Assembly: GCA_016718315.1 (NCBI GenBank)
Contig: JADKDV010000004.1
Span: forward strand, 868,001-932,000
Origin: Candidatus Obscuribacter sp.
GTDB taxonomy: Bacteria; Cyanobacteriota; Vampirovibrionia; Obscuribacterales; Obscuribacteraceae
Length of the DNA: 64,000 nucleotides
Reading direction: 5' to 3'
Shown here: piece after piece, positions 26,204 through 34,592 of the stretch
Numbering within the stretch: position 1 is the first letter of the stretch
How the letters are laid out: each line of letters starts with the position of its first letter
Made by a program: the position numbers and the translations under genes
The notes under the pieces: model-generated
The model's database searches: none
Seen by the model: only the letters and a program-made list of their open reading frames with translations
What the model was told of the DNA's origin: nothing

Positions 26204-26704
26204 TTGGCGGCTCCAGGTATCAGTGAAATCCTCGCATATGGGCTCGGCGCAATCTGCATAGCCATGATTGTCGTCGGGCCTACTATTGTGCGCAAAGTGG
26301 TGGGCGGCGGTACACGTCATCGCAGTCAGGACAACATCCCGGCTGCAGAAATGTATTTTGTCAGCTCCGGCGAGGCAATGAATACCGTACGCAAAGTGCT
26401 GACCGACCAGGCTTTTCTCAATTGCAAGTTTCGCATCACCTATGACCGCATGGACGAGGGTCGCATCCAAGCCCGGCTCTATGGCAAGCCCAAAAGTGAT
26501 GATCCTGCTTTAGTGGAGCCCGGTAGTGACCCGGCTATGGTGGATATCCTGCTCAATATGCTCTTTCACCGCCATGAAGATAAAAAGACTGAAGTGGAAT
26601 GGAGCTATGTAGTCATGAGCAAAGACAACGCTCATTCTGGCATTATTGTTTCGCAGACCAACGCCGCCTTTAGAGAGGCGTTAGGCGCTCTGCAAAACGG
26701 CTAG
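26204..26704 (+). CDS. Membrane-anchored hypothetical protein between gcvT and gcvH
   Basis: 166 residues from TTG 26204, with AAGGG about 9 bases upstream. A single hydrophobic helix (ILAYGLGAICIAMIVVGPTIV) covers residues 9-30, followed by a basic loop (RKVVGGGTRHR). Residues 45-166 are a soluble alpha/beta domain (EAMNTVRKVLTDQAFLNCKF, VEWSYVVMSKDN, a final amphipathic helix). It is not a known glycine-cleavage component. The 12-base spacing after gcvT points to co-transcription. No family recognised. Confidence 0.72.
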   Translation: MAAPGISEILAYGLGAICIAMIVVGPTIVRKVVGGGTRHRSQDNIPAAEMYFVSSGEAMNTVRKVLTDQAFLNCKFRITYDRMDEGRIQARLYGKPKSDDPALVEPGSDPAMVDILLNMLFHRHEDKKTEVEWSYVVMSKDNAHSGIIVSQTNAAFREALGALQNG

Positions 26705-26798
26705 CAATGTTAAGTTACATTCAGCTCACACTAATACACTTGGCTATCCTGGTGGATTAATCTAATCCTCGATAGATTCGCGTCACGGAGTTAATTGC

Positions 26799-27194
26799 AT
26801 GTCCACTCAAGCGCTCAGCCATCCAGACGACCTCAAATACGTCAAATCCCATGAATACGTCAAAGTAGACGGGGATGTTGCCTCTATCGGCATCACAGCT
26901 TTTGCAGCGGACCAGCTCGGCGACGTTACTTTTGTGGAAATGCCAAAAGTAGGCGAGAAGTTTAAAGTCGGTCAAAAGTTTGGCGTTATCGAATCAGTCA
27001 AATCAGTGTCAGACCTCTACATGCCAGTTGCTGGCGAAGTAATCGAAATCAACGATAAGCTCAATGGTGAGCCCGAGTTGGTCAACCTTGATTGCTACAC
27101 CGCTGGTTGGATGGTCAAAGTAAAACTCGAAGATAAGAGCAATCTCGATGCTTTGATGAATGCCGCTGACTATAAAAAGTTTATAGTCGAGTAA
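26799..27194 (+). CDS. gcvH: Glycine cleavage system H protein
   Basis: 131 residues, ATG 26799 with GGAG nine bases upstream. The lipoyl-domain fold is complete: DLKYVKSHEYVKVDGDVASI, LGDVTFVEMPKVGEKF, then the lipoylation hairpin VIESVKSVSDLYMPVAGEV where the Lys of ESVKS carries lipoate, and NDKLNGEPELVN. Length is typical. It shuttles the aminomethyl group from GcvP to GcvT. Confidence 0.97.
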   Translation: MSTQALSHPDDLKYVKSHEYVKVDGDVASIGITAFAADQLGDVTFVEMPKVGEKFKVGQKFGVIESVKSVSDLYMPVAGEVIEINDKLNGEPELVNLDCYTAGWMVKVKLEDKSNLDALMNAADYKKFIVE

Positions 27195-27382
27195 CACCTG
27201 CTATCGTTCAAAAGCCCAATTAGTGCTGCTTTACGGCGGATTGTGTAAATACCGCTTGTAAAGTAAGTATTAATTTACGCCCCTCCTTGGAAACCTTGGT
27301 ATATTATCTGGCTGTCTTTACTGACTACAGTTGGATAGTAGTTTCAAATGCTCGGACGAGATATTCCGGCATGGGGGTTGTT

Positions 27383-27835
27383 ATGAATCGCTCGGCAAAA
27401 AACAAAATAGTGCTGGCAGCATTTTGTCTAACACCATGTTTGGTCGCAACTGGTTTGTCTCCAGTGGCAGCTAAAGCAGAAGCGGTCAAAGCACCAGCCA
27501 AAGTGGTCAAAAATAGTCCTGTCGTCCAGGAGTCAGCTTGCGACCTGGTAGCACCCGGTGGTGATCTCGGTGTGCGTCCAGACGGCTCGGTCTATCTCAA
27601 GTCCAGTAATCCCTTTAGGGGCAATGCAGACCCTTGCTTGCCCGAAGTAATCATGACTGATCGTGGCGGTCAGGCTACATTGCAAACTATCGCCGGTAGA
27701 CCGGGTCCTCGTGCCACCAGTATCGGTTATGTCAAACCCGATGTCTTGCAACAGTACAAGCAAATCAACAAAGAATTGCCTGGTGTGCACAGCGCACGCA
27801 CTGGTCTTGCCGGACTATCGCGCAACTGGCAATAG
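27383..27835 (+). CDS. Small exported hypothetical protein
   Basis: 150 residues from ATG 27383, preceded by GGGGG; the frame is open further upstream but that part lacks coding character. Residues 1-32 are a signal peptide (basic MNRSAKNK, hydrophobic core, ending near PVAAKAEA). The mature part has two Cys (SACDLVAPGG and ADPCLPEV) that could form a disulfide, and Gly/Pro-rich loops. No family recognised. Confidence 0.6.
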   Translation: MNRSAKNKIVLAAFCLTPCLVATGLSPVAAKAEAVKAPAKVVKNSPVVQESACDLVAPGGDLGVRPDGSVYLKSSNPFRGNADPCLPEVIMTDRGGQATLQTIAGRPGPRATSIGYVKPDVLQQYKQINKELPGVHSARTGLAGLSRNWQ

Positions 27836-27852
27836 TACTGACTGACGCAGTT

Positions 27853-28386
27853 TTAGTGTATTTCTATTGGCACTGGCGCTTCGCGCTTCTTTTGTTTGAG
27901 CAGCTCTAGCTCAGCTTGAGCATCATCATAATAACGGCTCTGGGGCGAGACTTTGGCTAGCTCCTGAGGAGCTGATGGATCGTTTCTGTCGTTGTCGAGT
28001 TTTTCGATGGCGTCGAGATAAAGGGCTTGATTGAGCAGTTCTTCGCTGTTTTCGGCTCCGGCTCCACCAAATACATCAGGTACAGGCGCACCTTTGATTA
28101 TTTGTATGGCAGCCTTAAAGTTGCCTTGCATGATACTGGTTTTGGCAGAATGAGCGATGTATGAGCGCACAAAGCTTATGGTCAGCGCTCCCATGGCAAA
28201 CAATAGACCAAAGGCAATAGCCAGATCGATGATCATCGGATGCTTGTAGGTTTCGTTGCGGGATTTTTTAGTGACTTCGCCTTGATTGGCAAAACCGCCC
28301 GCTAAAAACTTATCGGCAATGGCATCCATCTCGCTTTGCGCGCTGGATGTTTGATTTGGTTTTTCAGCGCCAGCCTCAGTATCCAT
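27853..28386 (-). CDS. Single-span membrane protein, unknown
   Basis: 177 residues. A polar N-terminus of ~50 residues is followed by one membrane helix (LAIAFGLLFAMGALTISFV, about residues 55-75). The soluble domain then has helical hairpins resembling degenerate TPR units (GNFKAAIQIIKGAPVP, LLNQALYLDAIEKLDN, YYDDAQAELELLKQKK). It is convergent with the gene ending at 27835 and lies downstream of the HEAT-repeat gene on the same strand (82-base gap), so the two may be co-expressed. Confidence 0.6.
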   Translation of the reverse strand: MDTEAGAEKPNQTSSAQSEMDAIADKFLAGGFANQGEVTKKSRNETYKHPMIIDLAIAFGLLFAMGALTISFVRSYIAHSAKTSIMQGNFKAAIQIIKGAPVPDVFGGAGAENSEELLNQALYLDAIEKLDNDRNDPSAPQELAKVSPQSRYYDDAQAELELLKQKKREAPVPIEIH

Positions 28387-28468
28387 TGCTACTCTTTTGG
28401 TGTTTGCAATTTTCTACAACTACCTTACATCGCTTTGCCTGATTTGTGTCAGCACAAAGGACATTGCT

Positions 28469-30256
28469 TCAGGACTTTAAGCTATCCGCAAAGTCTTTGA
28501 TTTTTTTGCTCTTATTGCCATTGCGTTCTGCCGTCAATATCACAGCAAGTGCGCTCTCCACCTCGGCTTTTAGTCCCAGATTATGGATTGCACGCAGGGC
28601 GTCAAAAGCTTTGCGACTGATTGCTGTTTCGCCAGCTTGAGTGAGTTTGGCTAGAGGCTCAACTAGCTCGGCTTTTTTGATTGTGCCGCTGGCTTCCATG
28701 GCAGTTTGTTTGACCTGCATTGATGGGTCATTCAGTGCTTTTACCAGAGCGCCAATTACCTCTTCGCTTTTAGCTAGCTTGCCACCATCGGCTAGATAGA
28801 TACTGGTGGCAGCAGTAAGGGCCGCCTCTCTTTTATCTGGAGCGCTGTCATTTGTGGCTTTGAGCACAAAGTCGAGGGCTTCTTGAGTTGGCATTTTGCC
28901 CAGGGCATGCAAAATATGCCAGTAAATATCTGCGCTTATGCGATCTTCTTCGTCGATGGGCTGAGCACTGGGAGTGCTACTTGTACGTTCTTCGACATCA
29001 ACGAGGCTCTGAGCCATTTTAATTAATGGGGAGACTGCTTCAATTGCTTTTAGCTCACCCAGGCTTTCGGCCAATTCGCCTGTGGCTTGAGGATAGCTCT
29101 CCAATAGGGCAATCAAGGCTGGTGTTGCTGTGCTTATCTGGAGCTGGCCAGCCAGTTTGATGGCGTAACGGTGAGCGCTTGCCAGTGTTTGCTTTTGACC
29201 ACCCTCAGGTTTGATTGTCTGGAGATAGTTTGTCAGTTTGCTTGCTATTTGCTCGTCGCCGAGGCGGGCTCTGGCTTCAGGCAAGTGGGCTTCAGCGCTC
29301 TCATCATCGGTAAGGTTTTGAGCCCACTGCAAAAGACTGTGAATAGCAAATAGCTCCACTGGGCTAAACTCAGTGTTTTTGCGCTGTCCCAGTAGCTTGA
29401 GGCAATGCAATAGTTCAAAGTCTTCGATGATACTTTGATTAGCAAAAGTCGATTGCATTGCTTCAATTGTGCCGGTAATGATTTCGCAAGCCAGGTCTAC
29501 CGACTCTTGTGTGCCGATCTCGATAAAGTCAGCTGGGCTGTGCTTTTTGGCAACGGCTACAGCTTGATAGTCAAAAAACTTGTGATGCTCACTAAAAGAC
29601 TTTTGTAGTGTTTGACCGATTTGATCGATTGGCCAGCTAGCCAGCGCGCTCACTGCATCTACTCTCAGCCAGGGCTCTGCGCTGGTGCTGTAGCGAGTCA
29701 ATGCCTCTCTAGACTGATGCGTAGGCATATGGGCTAGCGCTCTTGTGATATGACAAAAGGCTGGGTTGATACCGCCGGCAGTGCTATCGAGAGCGGCGAT
29801 GAGTCTGTCCTGGGCTTGAGTGGCTCCCAGATAAGCGAGGAGCATGGCGGCATTGGCTTGCACATGCCAGTCCAGGTAGCTGAGCGGATCCCAGGTGCTT
29901 TGTTCGTAGACATCTGAGGCATCTGGCAAAAGCGTTTTTATTAAAGCTTCCTTTTCTTTGCCTTCAAATTCTGCGGCAATTTTTTGTAGCTTGTCTTCCC
30001 ATTGCAAAGGCGGCAATTTGAGGCAGATACAGAGATTGTGAGAGTTGCCACGGTTGACAGCCGAGATAAAGTCGGCGCGCACATCCTTAAAGGCGCGACT
30101 GCCCTCGGGGCTCGTGCCCACCAGTCCATGGTAGACCAGTACATGCTCAAGGCTCCAATCATCAGCCTTTAGTACGACTTTGTGGGACTGTGTCAGGAGG
30201 CTTGTCGCTCTTCTGATCCACTTTGCAAGCGTGGTCATTTTATCTATCCGATTCAT
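28469..30256 (-). CDS. HEAT-repeat protein
   Basis: About 595 residues; starts at ATG 30256 or GTG 30259, with ATG 30238 as an alternative. After a basic N-terminus it consists of HEAT-type helical pairs, clearest near the C-terminus. Examples are KMPTQEALDFVLKATNDSAP, VIGALVKALNDPSMQVKQTA and a matching earlier WLRVDAVSALASWPIDQIG. Long alpha-solenoids of this type bind proteins or other partners; PBS-lyase-like HEAT units are common in cyanobacterial relatives. No catalytic residues or export signal are seen. It is divergent from the acyl-CoA dehydrogenase gene. Confidence 0.75.
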   Translation of the reverse strand: MNRIDKMTTLAKWIRRATSLLTQSHKVVLKADDWSLEHVLVYHGLVGTSPEGSRAFKDVRADFISAVNRGNSHNLCICLKLPPLQWEDKLQKIAAEFEGKEKEALIKTLLPDASDVYEQSTWDPLSYLDWHVQANAAMLLAYLGATQAQDRLIAALDSTAGGINPAFCHITRALAHMPTHQSREALTRYSTSAEPWLRVDAVSALASWPIDQIGQTLQKSFSEHHKFFDYQAVAVAKKHSPADFIEIGTQESVDLACEIITGTIEAMQSTFANQSIIEDFELLHCLKLLGQRKNTEFSPVELFAIHSLLQWAQNLTDDESAEAHLPEARARLGDEQIASKLTNYLQTIKPEGGQKQTLASAHRYAIKLAGQLQISTATPALIALLESYPQATGELAESLGELKAIEAVSPLIKMAQSLVDVEERTSSTPSAQPIDEEDRISADIYWHILHALGKMPTQEALDFVLKATNDSAPDKREAALTAATSIYLADGGKLAKSEEVIGALVKALNDPSMQVKQTAMEASGTIKKAELVEPLAKLTQAGETAISRKAFDALRAIHNLGLKAEVESALAVILTAERNGNKSKKIKDFADSLKS

Positions 30257-30332
30257 CACATGGTAGTGCTATGATCTGGAGCTTATCAGGCTTTCGATGC
30301 CAATATCCTAGTATGAATCTGTGGGGTTTTCC

Positions 30333-31460
30333 GTGAACACCTTCTTAAGCACAAGCCAAAAGGCGCTACAAGAACAGTATATAAAGTTTGTCGAGGGCGT
30401 AATAACGCCACAGGCTCAGGACCTTGATAACGGCAAGGCTTGTCTCAAAGAAGTAATGAGCAAGTTTGCCCAGGCAGGTTATCTAGGTATAACCATTCCC
30501 AAAGAATTTGGTGGCCAGGGCGGTACGCTCTTGGATCTGGTACTGCTCAGTGAGGCTGTGGCCGAGCAAGCAGCTGGACTCTCTGTGGCTTTAGCGAGCC
30601 ATTACAGTGTTGTCGCCACTTTGCTCAAAGCTGGTAGCGATAGTCAAAAATCCCGTTATTTGCCTCTTCTTGCCCGCGGCGAGATGTTTGGCGCTCAGGC
30701 TTTTAGCGAAGAAAACGCTGGCTCTGATTTGAATGCAGTTGAGACCACTTTTACTGCTGATGGCAGCGCTTTTAAACTCTCTGGTGTCAAGACCTGGGTA
30801 GTTAACGCTGGTTTGCCCGCACTCTTTGCCGTGCTCGGTCATGACAAAGACAATAAGCTCGTCTGTTTTATCGTTGATAACTCAGAAGCCTCTGCTATTC
30901 ATGTCTCTGAGCGCAAGGCAATTATGGGCTTCCATTCTGCCAGTATTGCTGACGTCACTTTTAAAGACTTTGCCGTGCCAGCCGACAATCAATTGGTTTG
31001 CGACTGTGCCCTCGACCTGGTCAATAGCGCTCTCGATGTCTCTAAGACCGTAGTGGCTGGAGCGGCCATCGGTCTTGCCCAAAAAGCGCTTTTGCTATCG
31101 GCTGACAGAGCCAATGGTCGCGTGCAGTTTGGCGCACCGATTGCCAAAAATCAGGGTGTGCAATGGAAGCTCGCGGATTTGTCCACCGAATCCAGCGCTG
31201 CCAGACTATTGACCTACCGTGCGGCCTGGGCTCAAGCTGCGGAAGCTGACAAGTTTGCTCAGTTTGCTGCTATGGCTAAGTTGTTTGCTAGCCGCGTCGC
31301 TAGATTTCATAGTGGCGAAGCTGTGCAGATATTCGGTATGCTGGGAGCATCAAGTGAGTCCCCAATCGAGCGGATTTATCGCGATGCCAAACTAACCGAA
31401 CTCTTTGAAGGTACCAGTGATCTGCAAAAGGTCATCATCAAAGAAAAACTCGGCGTTTAG
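30333..31460 (+). CDS. Acyl-CoA dehydrogenase
   Basis: 375 residues from GTG 30333, favoured over GTG 30321 because GGGG lies 6 bases before it. The three-part fold is visible. The N-terminal helices include GYLGITIPKEFGGQGG. The FAD-contacting stretch is FGAQAFSEENAGSDL, followed by GVKTWVVNAG. The C-terminal helices carry RVQFGAPIAKNQGVQWKLAD and the catalytic-Glu segment LFEGTSDLQKVI. It would oxidise an acyl-CoA to the 2-enoyl-CoA with electrons passed to ETF. Chain length is unknown. No other beta-oxidation gene is adjacent. Confidence 0.92.
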   Translation: MNTFLSTSQKALQEQYIKFVEGVITPQAQDLDNGKACLKEVMSKFAQAGYLGITIPKEFGGQGGTLLDLVLLSEAVAEQAAGLSVALASHYSVVATLLKAGSDSQKSRYLPLLARGEMFGAQAFSEENAGSDLNAVETTFTADGSAFKLSGVKTWVVNAGLPALFAVLGHDKDNKLVCFIVDNSEASAIHVSERKAIMGFHSASIADVTFKDFAVPADNQLVCDCALDLVNSALDVSKTVVAGAAIGLAQKALLLSADRANGRVQFGAPIAKNQGVQWKLADLSTESSAARLLTYRAAWAQAAEADKFAQFAAMAKLFASRVARFHSGEAVQIFGMLGASSESPIERIYRDAKLTELFEGTSDLQKVIIKEKLGV

Positions 31461-31480
31461 TCATACAAAAGGAGAGCGCA

Positions 31481-32764
31481 ATGCATCGGAGCAAAGGTAC
31501 TAAGTATTTTGTGCGTCGCAACAAGTCGCTTCTTACACTTTGCCTCAGTCTGTTGCTTGCAAGTGCTGCTGCACCAGCTTTTGCGGATGCTTACGCTGAC
31601 GGAGTTAACCAACTCAATTCGCGTAAGTTTCCGCAAGCTATTGTCAGCTTCCAAAGTGCTCTTAAAGCTAATCCCAAAAATTCCATGGCTCAGTACTATC
31701 TAGCACTGGCTATGCATTACAAAGGTGATACCCAGGGCGCGCTTACTGCTTATTCCAAGGTCCTGACGACTTTTCCCGGCTCTAATGCCAGTCAACTAGC
31801 AGTGCGCGGTATGGCTAGTATTGATCCAAGTATCTTGCAAAAACTTGGATTGGCCAGTCCTCAAGCGCAGCCTGCGAGTAGGGCTGCATCTAGCGGCTCT
31901 AGAGGCGTGAGTAACTACGGTGGCGGCGGTCCAATTGGTGGCACTGCTGCCAGTAACCCCGGCGATTACATACCAGACGAGTGTCGCGTTTACTGCACGC
32001 GTGAGTCCAACTGTCTCGTGCTCGATGCTCGTATCAGTAACCGACCTATTAAGATGATTTTTGATACTGGTGCCGAGAGCACGGTGCTTGGTAAAAATCA
32101 TCTGGCAGAGCTTGGATTGCCTGCTCCCACAGGTAATCCCATCGGCACCACCATGGGTGTTGGTGAGGGCGGCGGACAGAGATGTTGGCAGTCAAATTTG
32201 GAAATTACCGTTGGTAATATCACCCGTAAAAACTTTCCTATCGTAGTGCAAGAGCACATGCCTACACCGCCTCTCTTGGGGCAGAGTTTTTTCAATCAGA
32301 TGCGTTATACCATCGACAATAACAGCATCCATTTTGTCAAAAAGACTACTGGCGGCGGTGGTTCGATTTATTCACGTGGCTCCAATAATCCCAACGCCGT
32401 GCCTTTTACAAAAGAAGGCAACGAAATGGTTGTGATGGTTGAAGTAAATGGCACCAAAATCCCTATGTATTTTGACACAGGCGCTTCTGGTGTTGCCCTT
32501 GCCCCGCAACACTTGCGGCAGCTTGGTTTGACTATACCTGATGACGCCAGGACTACGGTCAGTACTGGTATCGCTGGTAATACTATGGGTAAGGCCTTTC
32601 CTGTGCGCACAATCAAGCTTGGTCCAATCGAAAAGCGTGATTTTGAAATTGATGTTGTAGCCTCGTCCAATATGCCACACCCATTGCTTGGTCAGACTTT
32701 CTTTGGCGATTATCAATACACAATCGACTACGACAATAAGCTGATTCATTTCGTCAGACGCTAA
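31481..32764 (+). CDS. Exported TPR protein with two retropepsin-like aspartic protease domains
   Basis: 427 residues, ATG 31481 with AGGAGAG upstream. Signal peptide residues 1-35 (ending APAFA), then two TPR units over residues 37-105, a Gly/Ser linker to ~160, and two clan AA aspartic protease-like domains. Each has an FDTGA motif (Asp195 and Asp332), a family flap-like Gly region and a PLLGQ(S/T)FF motif that supplies the hydrophobic-hydrophobic-Gly signature. Both end in YTID....IHFV. Retropepsins normally dimerise to bring two DTG halves together; here both halves lie in one chain. It is probably a periplasmic protease. The GT2 gene follows after 2 bases. Confidence 0.85.
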   Translation: MHRSKGTKYFVRRNKSLLTLCLSLLLASAAAPAFADAYADGVNQLNSRKFPQAIVSFQSALKANPKNSMAQYYLALAMHYKGDTQGALTAYSKVLTTFPGSNASQLAVRGMASIDPSILQKLGLASPQAQPASRAASSGSRGVSNYGGGGPIGGTAASNPGDYIPDECRVYCTRESNCLVLDARISNRPIKMIFDTGAESTVLGKNHLAELGLPAPTGNPIGTTMGVGEGGGQRCWQSNLEITVGNITRKNFPIVVQEHMPTPPLLGQSFFNQMRYTIDNNSIHFVKKTTGGGGSIYSRGSNNPNAVPFTKEGNEMVVMVEVNGTKIPMYFDTGASGVALAPQHLRQLGLTIPDDARTTVSTGIAGNTMGKAFPVRTIKLGPIEKRDFEIDVVASSNMPHPLLGQTFFGDYQYTIDYDNKLIHFVRR

Positions 32765-32766
32765 CT

Positions 32767-33546
32767 GTGAGTCGAGTGGCACCTACAGTATCGCTAGTGA
32801 TTGTCGCTAAAAACGAGGAGCGCACTATCGGTAGTGTCATAGATGCTGCGCGTCCGCTCGTCGATGAGATTTTAGTCGTTGATTCTGGTTCGACTGACAG
32901 TACAATCGCCTTGTGCGAGGAGCGCGGAGCTAGAGTGATACATCAAGATTGGCTTGGTTATGCCAGGCAAAAAAACTTTGCTCTGGAGCTTGCCACCAAA
33001 GACTGGATTCTCAGTCTTGATGCTGATGAGATCCTTACGCCAGCCCTTGTGCAAGAGATAACGCAACTAAAGCAGTCTCCGCTTTTTGAAAAGTTTGATG
33101 GCTATAAACTACCGAGAGTTTTGTACATCGGTGATACTCCAGTTAAACATGGTGGCTTTTATCCTGACGCCCAGCTTCGTCTATTTAAGCGCGGTAAAGG
33201 ACACTGGGGAGAGCGTCTTGTGCATGAAGCAATAAAAATGGATGGACCTGTCACTGTCCTCAAAAACCACATGGACCATTACTCATATAAGACAGTTGAT
33301 GACTTTGCCAATGCCATGGATAAATACGCCAGGTTGTCAGCACAGGAGTTTTATAACCGCGGGGACGCAAAAGTACGCAGTAGCCTGGTCAAGGAGTTAT
33401 TCAGTCCGACCTGGTCTTTTATCTATCGCTATGTTGGTCGAGCTGGATTTATGGATGGGGCTCTGGGGCTTAAACTCGCTACAATTTATGCAGACTATGT
33501 GCGCAATAAAGTGCGGTATTTAAGAGAGCTGGTAAAGTCACGCTAA
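32767..33546 (+). CDS. Family 2 glycosyltransferase, WaaE/KdtX-like
   Basis: 259 residues from GTG 32767, two bases after the preceding stop. It has the GT-A fold start VSLVIVAKNEERTIGSVI, the nucleotide-binding EILVVDSGSTDST, GYARQKNFAL, and the metal-binding LDADE of the DxD type. YKLPRVLYIGDTPVKHGG, RLFKRGKGHWGERLVHE and HYSYKT match the WaaE-like lipopolysaccharide-core branch of GT2. The C-terminal helix patch with basic residues probably sits on the inner membrane. The sugar is not predictable. Confidence 0.88.
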   Translation: MSRVAPTVSLVIVAKNEERTIGSVIDAARPLVDEILVVDSGSTDSTIALCEERGARVIHQDWLGYARQKNFALELATKDWILSLDADEILTPALVQEITQLKQSPLFEKFDGYKLPRVLYIGDTPVKHGGFYPDAQLRLFKRGKGHWGERLVHEAIKMDGPVTVLKNHMDHYSYKTVDDFANAMDKYARLSAQEFYNRGDAKVRSSLVKELFSPTWSFIYRYVGRAGFMDGALGLKLATIYADYVRNKVRYLRELVKSR

Positions 33547-33588
33547 GTACTTAAGGCAGGCACCACTGATAGTGCTGTTAATGACGGC

Positions 33589-33930
33589 CTATCCTTCTTG
33601 TCCCAGGATGTCGCGCATCAGTGAGCGGTAGCGCGCCAGGTTTGTGCCGTAGTCATCGGATGATCCCGAATTTTCTGTGACTACAGGACCACTATTATTT
33701 TCGGATGATTTGACCTGACTGGCAGTTTCGCTACTTTGAAACAACCATGGAGCATGCTCTTTTAGTGCTTCTTCGCTGACCCAGCGGCGGGCGAGCAGCA
33801 CTTCGTCTAGAGACATACTCATGTTTTGACTATCTTGCTGCGCAAGATCGGCTTGAGCCTGAGAAATAATCTGAGCGGCCAGGAGTGCTTTGAGCAGCTC
33901 TTGGCCGGAATCTGAATTGGTTTGAGTCAA
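33589..33930 (-). CDS. Small protein with GspE N-terminal (MshEN)-like helices
   Basis: 113 residues from TTG 33930, with GGAG seven bases upstream. Residues 8-60 resemble the N-terminal domain of type II secretion/pilus ATPases: LLKALLAAQIISQAQADLAQ followed by a spacer and SLDEVLLARRWVSEEAL. The rest is Ser/Asn rich, ending in a helix (ARYRSLMRDILGQ). There is no ATPase domain. It is last in the ffh-rpsP-khpA operon, 20 bases after khpA. The similarity is weak and by eye. Confidence 0.55.
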   Translation of the reverse strand: MTQTNSDSGQELLKALLAAQIISQAQADLAQQDSQNMSMSLDEVLLARRWVSEEALKEHAPWLFQSSETASQVKSSENNSGPVVTENSGSSDDYGTNLARYRSLMRDILGQEG

Positions 33931-33950
33931 AAGAAGTCTCCTAAACTAAA

Positions 33951-34298
33951 TCAGGAGACTTCGATATCTACTCTTTTGCCGTAGCGGCTGGCGGCTGCTC
34001 TGATGAGCGAGCGCAGTGCCGTGATGGTGCGACCGTCTTTACCAATCAAACGACCGGTGACGAGTGGATCGCAAGTGACGGAGACCCGGCTGCGACCCGG
34101 GTTTAATTGTTGTCTTTCAAACTGCAAGGCGTCAGGATCTTTGGCGAGTACCTTAAGTATGTACTCTGCCAAATCTTCTGGAGCGGTCGTATCAATGACC
34201 GGCTGTCTTACGCGCCCGCTGCTTGGGCCGAAGCGCCTTGGTCCCTTTTTAAAAGGCTTGCTACCGTATCGCTTGCTTGAGCCCCGACCTTCATCCAT
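33951..34298 (-). CDS. khpA: KH-domain RNA-binding protein
   Basis: 115 residues as drawn from ATG 34298. The C-terminal ~75 residues are a KhpA-type KH domain: DLAEYILKVLAKDPDAL, RVSVTCDPLVTGRLIGKDGRTITALRS with the GKDG RNA-binding loop, then LIRAAASRYGKRVDIEV. The N-terminal 35 residues are basic and overlap the end of rpsP by 91 bases in another frame, so the true start may be later, for example the TTG before AEYILK. KhpA binds RNA and affects cell size and envelope growth in Gram-positives. The rpsP-khpA order is conserved in many bacteria. Confidence 0.85.
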   Translation of the reverse strand: MDEGRGSSKRYGSKPFKKGPRRFGPSSGRVRQPVIDTTAPEDLAEYILKVLAKDPDALQFERQQLNPGRSRVSVTCDPLVTGRLIGKDGRTITALRSLIRAAASRYGKRVDIEVS

Positions 34299-34462
34299 TT
34301 CTCTACCGCTTCCCTATTGACGTTGAGTTCTTTACTACGGGGATTGTAGTAGCCTAATTCTTCAATAGGCATGCCATCCCGTCTCATACGAGAATCAACA
34401 GCAACTATACGGTAATGAGGGGCTTTTTTGGCGCCGACTCGTTTGAGTCTGAGTTTAACCAC
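34208..34462 (-). CDS. rpsP: 30S ribosomal protein S16
   Basis: 84 residues from GTG 34462, preceded by GGAG; a TTG at 34480 would add six residues. VVKLRLKRVGAKKAPHYRIV, DSRMRRDG and IEELGYYNPRSKEL are diagnostic. The C-terminus is extended by an Ala/Gly-rich tail. Its last 91 bases overlap the annotated start of khpA. Confidence 0.96.
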   Translation of the reverse strand: MVKLRLKRVGAKKAPHYRIVAVDSRMRRDGMPIEELGYYNPRSKELNVNREAVEKWMKVGAQASDTVASLLKRDQGASAQAAGA

Positions 34463-34592
34463 TGGACTTGTAATCTCCAATAAAAAGTCTGCAAACCGGT
34501 ATTTTAACAGGATCTTGTGTAAGTCCGTATGTCTGGACTGTATATGTTGTTAACCTAGCGCAATAGGACCGGATAGCCCGCGCTGGTGGACC

